Source: Roseateles amylovorans
GTDB lineage: Bacteria > Pseudomonadota > Gammaproteobacteria > Burkholderiales > Burkholderiaceae_C
NCBI RefSeq assembly: GCF_025398155.2
Contig: NZ_CP104562.2
Span: forward strand, 4,030,001 to 4,094,000
DNA: 64,000 nt
Reading direction: 5' to 3'
Both the position numbers and the translations under genes were made by a program. The notes under the pieces are model-generated. The model was given only the letters and a program-made list of their open reading frames with translations, did no database searches and was not told the origin of the DNA. Shown here piece after piece: positions 51,915 through 64,000 of the stretch (within the stretch, counting starts at the first letter, position 1; each line of letters starts with the position of its first letter).

Positions 51915-52877
51915 CTACACCACCGCCGCTGGCCCACCCATCCGCGCGTTGCGCATCATGCGCATCGCAAACATCGTCATCGATCGGCCCCAGGGCGTGT
52001 AGCGCGGCAACTGGAACGGGTCCGCACCTGGCAGCGCCACGCCAGCGGAGGTCGACACCGCCGCCTCGAATCCCAGCTCGCGCAGCATCGCGGCGTGGCC
52101 GGCGTCGTAGTCCCGCTGCGGCCGACCATTGGGATAGGCGAAGCTGCGCACCGGCCGGCCGATCAGCGATTCCAGATGGGCCCGCCCCGCCTGCACCTGT
52201 TCGCGGGCGCCCTCAGGCGCCAGCGTGGTCAGCACCGTGTGGTTGACCGTGTGGCCGCCGATCTCGTGGCCGGCGTCGGCGAGTTGGCGCAATTGCGCGT
52301 CGCTCAGCATGAGGTCGTCCGGCAAGCCGCTCACCGGATGCGCGTCCAGCATGCGACGGACCTGTGCATCCCGCTCCTCGGGCGGCAGGTATTTCAGCTG
52401 GACCTGCAGCGCGCTGATCGCCTTCAGCCGGTCCTCGTCGCTGCCGATCGCATGACGGCCCATGCCGACGGCGTCCAGATCCAGCAGCGACCCGGAACAC
52501 CGGCGAACGAATTCGATCACCGTGTCGCTGAACATCCGGCCGCCATTGAGGAAACCGGTCGCGATGAACACCGTCGCCCGCGCCCCGTGGGCCGCCAGGA
52601 TCGGATGGGCCACCGTCCAGTTGTCCGCATAACCATCGTCGAAGGTGATGCAGGCCGCTCGACGGGGCAGACGCCCCTCGCGCAGCGCGGCCGCCGCATC
52701 GGACACCGTCATCAGCTCGAAATGCTGGGACAGGAAATGCACCTGGGCGTCGAAGAGCGCCGCATCGATCTCGCCCGGACGCAGCGGATCCGGCCGCGGC
52801 AGCACCCGGTGATAGATCAGGATGCTCAGCGCCGGCGCGCCGCGCGGCCAGCCCAGCAGACTCAAGGGCGCCAGCAT
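51915..52877 (-). CDS. Polysaccharide deacetylase (CE4/NodB family)
   Basis: The protein has 320 residues from an ATG at 52877 that overlaps the stop of the ligase gene (TGATG). The NodB motifs are ITFDDGYADNWTVAHPIL (catalytic Asp and metal Asp) and GHEIGGHTVNHTVL (the two metal His), with RSFAYPNGRPQRDYD further on. These enzymes remove N-acetyl groups from chitin-like or exopolysaccharide chains. No cleavable signal is seen at the N-terminus (MLAPLSLLGWPRG), so a cytoplasmic or weakly anchored location is likely. It would modify the polymer made by this locus. Confidence 0.92.
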   Translation of the reverse strand: MLAPLSLLGWPRGAPALSILIYHRVLPRPDPLRPGEIDAALFDAQVHFLSQHFELMTVSDAAAALREGRLPRRAACITFDDGYADNWTVAHPILAAHGARATVFIATGFLNGGRMFSDTVIEFVRRCSGSLLDLDAVGMGRHAIGSDEDRLKAISALQVQLKYLPPEERDAQVRRMLDAHPVSGLPDDLMLSDAQLRQLADAGHEIGGHTVNHTVLTTLAPEGAREQVQAGRAHLESLIGRPVRSFAYPNGRPQRDYDAGHAAMLRELGFEAAVSTSAGVALPGADPFQLPRYTPWGRSMTMFAMRMMRNARMGGPAAVV

Positions 52878-54217
52878 CAAGTGCCTCCCCAATAAGGCGA
52901 CGGTGATGACGATGACGGCGATGCCGCCCCGGCGACCGTCGGCGGGCCCGCAGCGGGCACGGCCTTGGCGCGGCTGTCCATCTCGCGCGCGACGATCCGG
53001 TCCAGCGACACCACGATCAGCAGCAGGTAGTAAGGCAGGTCGAAATAGACCAGGCTGAGGAAGGCACCGCCGGTCGCATAACCAATCAGCCCCACTTGGC
53101 ACATGCCGGCCAGGTCGCGGGCCCATTGCAGGTCGGGCGCCGACTTGCTGCGGCGCATCAGCACACTCGCGCGCCGCCAGGTGAGCCAGAAAATGCCCAC
53201 GAACAGGAACAGCCCGAAGAAGCCGTGCTCGCCCAAGGCCTGGAAATAGATCGAATGGGCCGTCAACGGAATCGACGGATCCGGCGCGTACTTTGCAAAC
53301 GCCGCCGGACCGGCCACGGTGAAGCCGCCGCCGAACGGGAACAGGTCCACTGCCAACCGCCAGGCGGTGTGCCAGGCATTGATGCGGCCCAGCGCCGAGT
53401 CGTCCTGGTTGTAGGTGCGGATGGTGCTCATGCGGTCCGACCAGCTGTCGGGCATGAACATGAACATCAGCGGCAAGGCGACCATCACCACGATCGCCAG
53501 CGGCAACTTGTTGCGGCTCTTCAGCCACATGAAGAAGGACATCGCAATGATCGCCAGGAAGGCCCCGCGCGATTGCGAGCCCACCGCCGAGGCCATGCAC
53601 AGCACCATCGCCACCGAGGCCAGGTATCGCTGCCATTTCCTGGTCGCCTGCAGCTGCAGATAGCGGATCAGCGGCACCGTCATGATGGTGGCCAGCGCCA
53701 GCGAGTTGTTGTCCTCGATGAAGGAGCCCTCCGGCCCCCAGACCCGCGCCGCGCCGCCGGTGGCAATGGTGAACACGCCGCCCTTCAGACCGTAATAGCC
53801 GATGGACACCACCAGCACCATCACCAGCCAGTCCAGGTGCTGACGGCGTTCCACCACCAGCATCGATACCAGCACCATCAGCAGCACTTTGAAGGCGCGC
53901 GACCAGTAGTTGAATTCCTTCTCGGGATAGAACGAGAACAACAGCGGCGAGACGCCGATCCAGAGGATCCACATCACCAGCAGCACCACCACGCCGTTGA
54001 CCGGCAGCTTCACCAGCTTGTCGCGGTGCACCAGCAGGCTGACGAACAGCGCCAGCGCAATCACCATCGACCAGGGCGCGTCATGCGCCCAGCCATAGGC
54101 CAGGCGGTGCGGGTTCATCACCCCCATCCACACCCAGCCCAGCACGCCCCACATCGGATCCTTGAAGGTCTTCCAGATGAGGCCCGAAAACAGCGCCAGC
54201 ATCAGCAGGTCACGCAT
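52877..54217 (-). CDS. O-glycosylation ligase / O-antigen polymerase-like, exosortase A-associated
   Basis: The protein has 446 residues with about 10-12 membrane helices. I start it at 54217 (MRDLLMLALFSGLIWKTFKDP), the conserved start of the XrtA-system ligase family; the longer frame to 54373 is Arg/Ser noise. Further marks are MWGVLGWVWMGVMNPHRLAYGWA (split: WVWMGVMNPHRLAYG), GAARVWGPEGSFIEDNNSLA, SQSRGAFLAIIAM and a large periplasmic loop ending in HSIYFQALGEHGFFG, as in Wzy_C/WaaL proteins. It likely joins or polymerises glycan on the outer face of the inner membrane. Its start overlaps the upstream glycosyltransferase by 8 bp. Confidence 0.93.
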   Translation of the reverse strand: MRDLLMLALFSGLIWKTFKDPMWGVLGWVWMGVMNPHRLAYGWAHDAPWSMVIALALFVSLLVHRDKLVKLPVNGVVVLLVMWILWIGVSPLLFSFYPEKEFNYWSRAFKVLLMVLVSMLVVERRQHLDWLVMVLVVSIGYYGLKGGVFTIATGGAARVWGPEGSFIEDNNSLALATIMTVPLIRYLQLQATRKWQRYLASVAMVLCMASAVGSQSRGAFLAIIAMSFFMWLKSRNKLPLAIVVMVALPLMFMFMPDSWSDRMSTIRTYNQDDSALGRINAWHTAWRLAVDLFPFGGGFTVAGPAAFAKYAPDPSIPLTAHSIYFQALGEHGFFGLFLFVGIFWLTWRRASVLMRRSKSAPDLQWARDLAGMCQVGLIGYATGGAFLSLVYFDLPYYLLLIVVSLDRIVAREMDSRAKAVPAAGPPTVAGAASPSSSSPSPYWGGT

Positions 54218-55415
54218 GGCGAAGCTCCGGCTTGCCGCGCGCGGCCAGCACGCGGTGGAAGAGATCGAGCTGACCCTGCGTGGTGGCGTCCCAGCTGAAC
54301 TGCTCCGCATAGCGGCGCGTGGCCGCCCGGTCGCGCGGCGCGGCACGCAGTCGGCGCACCGCTTCGGCCACACCGGTCGCGGTGCGGGCGGGCATCAGTT
54401 CGCCGGCGTCATGCGTGGCCACCACCTCCGGCGTGCCCCAGACATTGGAGGCCGCGACCGGCGTGCCGCAGGCCATCGCCTCCAGCAGCACATTGGCCCA
54501 GCCTTCGCGGCTGGAGGCCAGCACCAGCGCATCACAGCCCACATAAACCTCCCGCAGCCGCGCCTGCGGCACCGCGCCCAGGAAGCGCACCCGCGCCTGC
54601 ACGCCCAGCGTGGCCGCCAGGCGGCGCAGCGCGCCCTCCTCCGGTCCTGCGCCGGCGATCAGCAGGTCCACCTCCGGCAATTCCGCCAGGGCGCCGATCA
54701 CCAGCTCATGGCCCTTGCGCTCGATCAGATGGCCCACCGAGGCCAGGGTGAAGCGTCCCGCGGCCAGGCCCAGGGACTGGCGAGCCTCCTCCCGTCCGCC
54801 GGGATGGAACAGCGTCAGATCCACGCCATTGCGCAAGACCTGCACCTTGGACGCATCGGCGCCCAGCGCCACCAGCTCGTCCTTGAGCGCGGCGCACACG
54901 GTGATCTGGGCATTGGCCCGCTGGGCGGCCTGCAGGATCAGCTTGCGCGGAAAGTCGTATTGCGGGATGAGGTTGATGTCGGTGCCGCGCGCGGTGATCA
55001 CCACCGGCTTGTTCAGGGCGCGCGCCACCATCACTGCGGCCACGCCGTCGGGGTAGAAGTAGTGGGCATCGATCAGGTCGAAGTCGCCGCCTTCGCGCTG
55101 CAACCGCCGGGCCTCGCGCAGGAAGGTCCAGGCCAGCGTGTAGGGCGCGCTGCTCATGCCGACCTTGGGCAGTCGCAGGAATCGCGGATGGGTGATCTCC
55201 AGCCCATGCCGATGCTCGCGCGCGGGCGTGGCGGCGAACTTGCCGTACTCGCCGAAGCGATCGCCCTTGAACGGGAACCACGGCACCGGCGCGACCACGC
55301 GGGATTGCACCTGGCCCGAGGCCACCAGATGCCGCAATCGGGTCTCGACGAAGATGCCGTGGCTGGGCATCACCGCGCTGGGATAGAGCGTCGAGAAGGT
55401 GAGCAGTTTCAGCAT
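54210..55415 (-). CDS. Glycosyltransferase family 4 protein of the XrtA locus
   Basis: The protein has 401 residues. The GT-B pattern is seen in LKLLTFSTLYPSAVMPSHGIFVE at the start, DLIDAHYFYPDGVAAVMVA, VVITARGTDINLI, FTLASVGHLIERKGHELVIGAL and SREGWANVLLEAMACGTPV. Similar proteins sit in exosortase A clusters of other Burkholderiales. It adds a sugar to the lipid-linked repeat unit in the cytoplasm. The end overlaps the ligase start by 8 bp; three bases separate it from the preceding glycosyltransferase stop. Confidence 0.92.
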   Translation of the reverse strand: MLKLLTFSTLYPSAVMPSHGIFVETRLRHLVASGQVQSRVVAPVPWFPFKGDRFGEYGKFAATPAREHRHGLEITHPRFLRLPKVGMSSAPYTLAWTFLREARRLQREGGDFDLIDAHYFYPDGVAAVMVARALNKPVVITARGTDINLIPQYDFPRKLILQAAQRANAQITVCAALKDELVALGADASKVQVLRNGVDLTLFHPGGREEARQSLGLAAGRFTLASVGHLIERKGHELVIGALAELPEVDLLIAGAGPEEGALRRLAATLGVQARVRFLGAVPQARLREVYVGCDALVLASSREGWANVLLEAMACGTPVAASNVWGTPEVVATHDAGELMPARTATGVAEAVRRLRAAPRDRAATRRYAEQFSWDATTQGQLDLFHRVLAARGKPELRHA

Positions 55416-55418
55416 GGG

Positions 55419-56615
55419 TCAGGCCTTCGCATCACCCAGGGCCGCGCGCGGTGCCGCACGCAGCGACTGCGCAAGGGTCACCACCCGCTCCGCATTGCCC
55501 AGCCAGGTCAGGTGCTGCCGGGCGATGGTGGCATGGGCGCCCTCGCCCAGGCGAAGGCGCAGCGCCTCATCACCGGCCAGGCGGGCCAGCAGCGCTTCCA
55601 GTGCGCCCGGCTGCTCGGGATCGAACAGCAGCGCATTGCGGTCGTCGTCCAGCACCTCTTCGATGTTGGGTTGGCGCGGGGCAACGATCGCCTTGGCCAG
55701 GGCCAGGTACTCGAACAGCTTGAGCGGTGAGGCATAAGCCACCACCGCCGGCTGCAGCGCGATGTCAAAGGCCGCGACATGGCGCGGCACCTCGTCACGC
55801 GAGATCACCCCGGTGAAGCGCACCCGCTCGCCCAGCGCCAGCTCGCGCGCCAGCGCTTCGAGCTCCGCCCGAGCCGGGCCGTCGCCCACCAGCAGCAGCC
55901 GCGCATTGGCGGGCGCGGCGGGACTGGCCATCCAGCGGATGACCCGGTCCATGCCGTGCCAGTCTCGCACGAAGCCGGTGAAGCCCAGCACCAGCGCCTC
56001 CTCCCAGCCCAGCGCGCGCTTGGCGGCGTCGGGCGTGGGCGCGGCGGCAAAGTGGGCCTCGTTGATGCCGTTCGGAATCACCACCAGCCGCTGGGCCGGC
56101 ACGCCTTGCGCTTCGATCATCCGACCCAGCACCTGCGTCACCGGCAGCACCGCATCGGCGCCGCGCCAGACACGCCGTTCCGCCCAGCGCGCCAGCCGCG
56201 GCAGCGCCAAGCCGCCGAAGCGCTCACGTTCATCGGCCAGCGGCGCGTTGACTTCCAGCAGCAGCGGCACGCCCAGCCGGCGCTTGAGCATCAGGCCGGC
56301 CAGCAGGTAGAGGTTGTAGCGCTCATAGATCACATCGGGCTGGAAGCCCTTGGCCGCCGCCGCCAGACGCCGATAGGCATGCAGCGAGTAGCCCAGCTCC
56401 AGCAGCTCGTAGACCCATTTGGGCAGCCGCGCACGCAGGCGCTGCACCCAGCCGACGTCGTCGCCCATGCGGGACTTCTCCTCGGGCGCGGATTCCCCGC
56501 CCGGCGCCACGACCAGGACCTCATGGCCCAGGGCCCGCAGCGAGCCGATCATCTCTTCGATGTGGACCGCCTGACCGTCCTTGGACGCGGTGCGGTGGTG
56601 ATAGAGGATCTTCAT
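55419..56615 (-). CDS. Glycosyltransferase family 4 protein of the XrtA locus
   Basis: The protein has 398 residues starting MKILYHHRTASKDGQAVHIEEM, a start common to exosortase-linked glycosyltransferases. Further blocks are PDVIYERYNLYLLAGLMLKRR, VPLLLEVNAPLADERERFGG, LVLGFTGFVRDWHGMDRVI and ASPLKLFEYLALAKAIVAPRQPNI (the EX7E region appears as FEYLALAKAIV). It lies 28 bp after the amidotransferase gene in one long minus-strand operon and would act on the same lipid-linked precursor. Confidence 0.92.
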   Translation of the reverse strand: MKILYHHRTASKDGQAVHIEEMIGSLRALGHEVLVVAPGGESAPEEKSRMGDDVGWVQRLRARLPKWVYELLELGYSLHAYRRLAAAAKGFQPDVIYERYNLYLLAGLMLKRRLGVPLLLEVNAPLADERERFGGLALPRLARWAERRVWRGADAVLPVTQVLGRMIEAQGVPAQRLVVIPNGINEAHFAAAPTPDAAKRALGWEEALVLGFTGFVRDWHGMDRVIRWMASPAAPANARLLLVGDGPARAELEALARELALGERVRFTGVISRDEVPRHVAAFDIALQPAVVAYASPLKLFEYLALAKAIVAPRQPNIEEVLDDDRNALLFDPEQPGALEALLARLAGDEALRLRLGEGAHATIARQHLTWLGNAERVVTLAQSLRAAPRAALGDAKA

Positions 56616-56643
56616 GCGTGAGCTGTCGTTCCGGCCGAGCCGG

Positions 56644-58560
56644 TCATGCCGCCTGGCGCATCGGTGCGGCGCCCATCACATTGCGCAGGAACGCGTCATA
56701 CATCAGCAGCGTCCACAGCGGCGTGCTGTGGTCGCGGCTGCCGTTCTCATGCTGTTCGACCAACTGGCCGACCGCCTTGAGATCGAACCAGCCGGTGTCG
56801 GCCAACGGACCGCCGAGCAGCGAGCCCCGCACCCGCTGGCGCAGCGGCCCGCGGAACCAGCGCGACAGCGGCACCGCAAAGCCCATCTTGGGCCGATACA
56901 GCACATCGCGCGGCAGATGCGGCTCCAGCGATTTCTTGAACAGGTATTTGCCTTCGCCGCCGCGCAGCTTCAGGTGGGACGGCAGCGTGGCCAGCCATTC
57001 CACCAGCTCATGGTCCATCAGCGGCTCGCGCACCTCCAGCGAATGGGCCATCGAGGCGCGGTCCACCTTGGTGTTGATGTCGCCCACCAGGTAGGTGTGG
57101 GTGTCCAGGTACTGGATCATCGCCAGCGGATCGTCGGTGTTGGCGCGCTGCGCATGCCGCAGGAACAGCTCGCGGGCGTTGTAGCCGCCCAGCTCCGACT
57201 TAAAGCGCGCGCTGTACAGCGGCATGCGCTCGGCATCCCGGATCACCGACATGGTGTGGAAGTAAGCCTCCACCGAATTGCGGGCCAGGGCCTGGAAGGT
57301 GGTCTTGGCACGGAACACGCGCGGCGCCCAGTCGGCTTTCGGATAGAGCCGACCCAGCGTACCGAACAGCGGCTTGCGCAGGCCCAGCGGCAGGCTGGCG
57401 CGCATGCGCTCTTCCATCATGTGCAGCTTGTAGCGCCGATAGCCGCCGAAGCTCTCATCACCGCCGTCGCCCGACAGCGCCACCGTCACATGCTTGCGGG
57501 CCAGTTGGCAGACGCGGTAGGTGGGGATGGCGGAGCTGTCCGCATAGGGCTCGTCGTACAGACGGGCCAGGGTGTCGATGAGGTCGAAGTCGTCGCTCTG
57601 CACCATCTCGACGTGATGGTCGGTGTGATAGCGGTCCGCGACCTGCTGGGCGAATTCGGATTCGTTGTACTGCGGATCGTCGAAGGCGATCGAGCAGGTC
57701 TTGACCGGCCCGCTGCTTTCGCCGGCCATCATCGCGACCACCGCGCTGGAATCGACCCCGCCGGACAGGAAGGCCCCCAGCGGCACTTCCGCGATCATGC
57801 GCAGCTTGACCGACTCCCGCAGGCGGCGCAGCAGCTCTTCCTGCGCCTGCTGCTCGTCGATGCGGGCATCCAGGGTGAAATGCACATCCCAGTAGCGCTG
57901 CGGCTGGCCGACCGGCTCACCGCGGCGGATCCACAGGGTGTGCCCCGGCGGCAGCTTCAGCGCCTGGCGGAACACGGTGCGCGGCTCGGCCACATAACCG
58001 AGCGCGAAATACTCTTCGACCGCCTGCGGATCGATGTCGCGGCGCAGCAGCGGATGCGCCAGCAGCGCCTTCAGCTCGGAGCCGAAGACCACCTGGCCGT
58101 CATCGAGCGGCGCATAGAACATCGGCTTCACGCCCAGCCGGTCGCGCGCCATGAACAGCGAATCGCTGGCGCGGTCCCACAGCGCGAAGGCGAACATGCC
58201 GCGCAGGCGCTGCACGCAGTCCGGCCCCCAGGCCGACCACGCATGCACGATGACCTCGGTGTCGCTCTTGGTGCGGAAGCGAAAGCCCAGGCCCTGCAGT
58301 TCGTCCATCAGCGCCTGGTAGTTGTAGATCTCGCCATTGAAGACGATGCCCACCGTGCCCGCGTCATTGAACAGCGGTTGCTGGCCGGTGGCGATGTCGA
58401 TGATCGACAGCCGCCGATGGCCGAAGGCCACGCCGGGCTGCAGATGCACCGAACCCTCGTCCGGGCCACGGTGATGCAGCGTGTCGTTGATGCGATGCAT
58501 CAGGGCGGCGTCGAAGTCGCGCCGGCCCCGGATGTCGAAGATGCCGCTGATTCCGCACAT
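56644..58560 (-). CDS. XrtA/PEP-CTERM-associated amidotransferase (asparagine synthase-like)
   Basis: The protein has 638 residues. The N-terminal Ntn glutaminase domain starts MCGISGIFDI, with Cys2 as nucleophile after Met removal, and includes HRGPDEG, FGHRRLSIID and NGEIYNYQAL. The synthetase domain has the ATP-pyrophosphatase loop FLSGGVDSSAV and later LSGDGGDESFGGYRRY. It is a full-length AsnB-type enzyme of the subfamily found only in exosortase A loci, where it probably amidates a sugar acid or peptide substituent of the exopolysaccharide. The precise substrate is unknown. It is separated by 48 bp from the upstream glycosyltransferase. Confidence 0.95.
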   Translation of the reverse strand: MCGISGIFDIRGRRDFDAALMHRINDTLHHRGPDEGSVHLQPGVAFGHRRLSIIDIATGQQPLFNDAGTVGIVFNGEIYNYQALMDELQGLGFRFRTKSDTEVIVHAWSAWGPDCVQRLRGMFAFALWDRASDSLFMARDRLGVKPMFYAPLDDGQVVFGSELKALLAHPLLRRDIDPQAVEEYFALGYVAEPRTVFRQALKLPPGHTLWIRRGEPVGQPQRYWDVHFTLDARIDEQQAQEELLRRLRESVKLRMIAEVPLGAFLSGGVDSSAVVAMMAGESSGPVKTCSIAFDDPQYNESEFAQQVADRYHTDHHVEMVQSDDFDLIDTLARLYDEPYADSSAIPTYRVCQLARKHVTVALSGDGGDESFGGYRRYKLHMMEERMRASLPLGLRKPLFGTLGRLYPKADWAPRVFRAKTTFQALARNSVEAYFHTMSVIRDAERMPLYSARFKSELGGYNARELFLRHAQRANTDDPLAMIQYLDTHTYLVGDINTKVDRASMAHSLEVREPLMDHELVEWLATLPSHLKLRGGEGKYLFKKSLEPHLPRDVLYRPKMGFAVPLSRWFRGPLRQRVRGSLLGGPLADTGWFDLKAVGQLVEQHENGSRDHSTPLWTLLMYDAFLRNVMGAAPMRQAA

Positions 58561-58608
58561 GGTCGTTCCCGTTCCGTCTGTTCTGTTCGCTCGGCCTGTC
58601 GGGGCCGC

Positions 58609-62893
<4,285 letters not shown>

Positions 62894-62938
62894 GAACGTC
62901 CTTGTGGCGTGGCGTGGGGGCGGCGGCGCGGACGCCGC

Positions 62939-64000
62939 TCAGCCCAGGCTGCGCACGATGTGCGGCCCCAGCCAGTTGGCGACGCTGATCGGCAGCTTGC
63001 GCCAGGCCTTGATCATCAGCTGGTATTTGGCATTGCTGGGATTGTTCTGCGGCACCGCATCGCGCTCATAGAGACAGTACTCGTAATGCAGCGGTGTGGG
63101 CTCGAAACCCCAGTTCTTCTTGAAGGCGAAGGAGCCGGTGTCGTGCTTGCTGCGGCCGTAGTCGAAGACCTTGAGACCGCGGGCGCAGGCCCGGCGCATC
63201 AGCTCCCAGTACTTGAAGTCATTGGCCGCGAGGTCGCGCGCCGCGACCGCATCGCCGGCGTAGTACGGCAGCACCTCGTCCCGGAAGTAGAAGCTCAACA
63301 CGCCGGACAGCGGCGTGCCCTGCGCATCGGTGACGATCAACACCTCGGCCGCCTCGCCGAAGGTGTCCAGCAGCGACTGGAAATAGCGCTTGGACATCGC
63401 CGGTGTGCCGTGGCGGTGGACGTTGTCCGCATACAGCGCGAAGAAGCGGTCCACGCCGCGATCGATCTCGGCCTTCAGCTCGTTCTTGATGCCCTTGCGC
63501 ACCATGGCGCGCTGCTTGCGCGGGATGGCCAGCAGGTTGGCCTCTTCCTCCGGCAGGATCTCCTTGCGGAAGGTCACATACAGGTCCTGATGCGGCCAGT
63601 CCTCATGGCGGCGCTGCACATTGCGCAGCTCCAGATGCTGCACCCGCAGCGCGCGGGCCTGCGCCTGGGCCGCTTCCTCCAGCGCCTGAGCCGCGGCATC
63701 GGTCTCCGCCGCCACGCCGCCGTACACCGCGAACGGCAGGCCCACCAGCGCATGCCCGAACAGGCGGCTCTTGTTCTCCGCCAGCGGCAACACGCCTTCG
63801 ATGCGCCCGTTGCGCTCGGCATAGAAGAAGAAGCCGCGATGCCTGAACTGCGTCTTGAGGATGCGCTGCCAGGCCGACAGATGAAAGAAGGTGGCCGATG
63901 GGCAAGCCTGCACGAACGCGTCCCAGCGGCGCGCGGTGTCGACGTCATCGATGGCCAGTTGATGCACCTGCAGCGGCGCGTCGGTGTGACCGATAGCCTC
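62939..64000 (-). CDS. FemAB family XrtA/PEP-CTERM system-associated protein (5' end probably outside window)
   Basis: At least 342 residues are visible from a GTG at 63967, but the frame is open to the right edge, so the true start may lie outside. It is a GNAT-fold FemAB-like protein: FFHLSAWQRILKTQFRHRGFFFYA (core FFHLSAWQRIL), LPFAVYGGVAAE, RKQRAMVRKGIKNEL, GTPLSGVLSFYFRDEVLPYYAG and FDYGRSKHDTGSFAFKKNWGF. FemAB proteins use aminoacyl-tRNA to add amino acids. The members in exosortase loci probably aminoacylate a glycan or peptidoglycan, but the reaction is not established. It heads the visible minus-strand operon. Confidence 0.92.
   Translation of the reverse strand, partial: EAIGHTDAPLQVHQLAIDDVDTARRWDAFVQACPSATFFHLSAWQRILKTQFRHRGFFFYAERNGRIEGVLPLAENKSRLFGHALVGLPFAVYGGVAAETDAAAQALEEAAQAQARALRVQHLELRNVQRRHEDWPHQDLYVTFRKEILPEEEANLLAIPRKQRAMVRKGIKNELKAEIDRGVDRFFALYADNVHRHGTPAMSKRYFQSLLDTFGEAAEVLIVTDAQGTPLSGVLSFYFRDEVLPYYAGDAVAARDLAANDFKYWELMRRACARGLKVFDYGRSKHDTGSFAFKKNWGFEPTPLHYEYCLYERDAVPQNNPSNAKYQLMIKAWRKLPISVANWLGPHIVRSLG

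Overview
The window is high-GC DNA with dense overlapping genes. It looks like a betaproteobacterium of the order Burkholderiales, probably the Roseateles/Mitsuaria/Rubrivivax/Leptothrix group. That placement is inferred from gene content and codon bias (XrtA/PEP-CTERM locus, ACR3-type ars operon, ubiquitous G/C third positions), not from a marker-gene tree. I see no rRNA, tRNA, CRISPR array, insertion sequence or phage gene.

Region 1 (1-11867, minus strand) is one putative secretion unit. A 2110-residue repeat protein with an N-terminal LEPR-type motif and a DUF4347-like domain is followed by a TolC-type outer-membrane channel, a periplasmic adaptor, a GAF-like/HlyD adaptor, and a membrane protein that fuses a PqqD-like N-terminus, an M50 metallopeptidase core (HELGH) and a HlyD arm. 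The last gene runs off the left edge. No ABC exporter is visible, so this looks like a dedicated, poorly described export and processing system for the giant surface protein.

Region 2 (11868-13443) is noncoding. It holds four 293-bp direct repeats in strict head-to-tail order. Each unit is largely made of inverted repeats, and the loops of its two largest hairpins are complementary to each other.

Region 3 (13444-24868) is mostly housekeeping: dnaE (minus), then on the plus strand a periplasmic cyclophilin, trhO, an alpha/beta hydrolase and a five-gene polar amino-acid ABC uptake operon containing an AstE-like deacylase. A strong hairpin separates the binding-protein gene from the rest of that operon.

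Region 4 (25005-32511) carries three divergent paralogues of a protein family I do not recognise. They flank a lone flagellin gene and a FliK-like gene. Each paralogue locus carries a minisatellite of 12-bp period. The polar N-termini and hydrophobic segments make secreted, membrane-targeting proteins a possible but unproven reading.

Region 5 (32703-46155) holds cfa (minus), acnA, a YCII-family gene, an arsenic operon (arsR-arsC-acr3-arsH) whose promoter, operator and start codon overlap so that the arsR mRNA is predicted to be leaderless, and several small exported or uncharacterised proteins plus a glycerophosphodiesterase.

Region 6 (46237-64000, minus strand) is an exosortase A (XrtA)/PEP-CTERM exopolysaccharide locus. 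It contains a FemAB-like protein, several glycosyltransferases, an XrtA-EpsI fusion, an asparagine-synthase-like amidotransferase, an O-glycosylation ligase-like polymerase, a polysaccharide deacetylase, a prolyl-oligopeptidase-family peptidase and a PEP-CTERM substrate protein. Together these would build and export a polysaccharide and sort PEP-CTERM proteins to the envelope.
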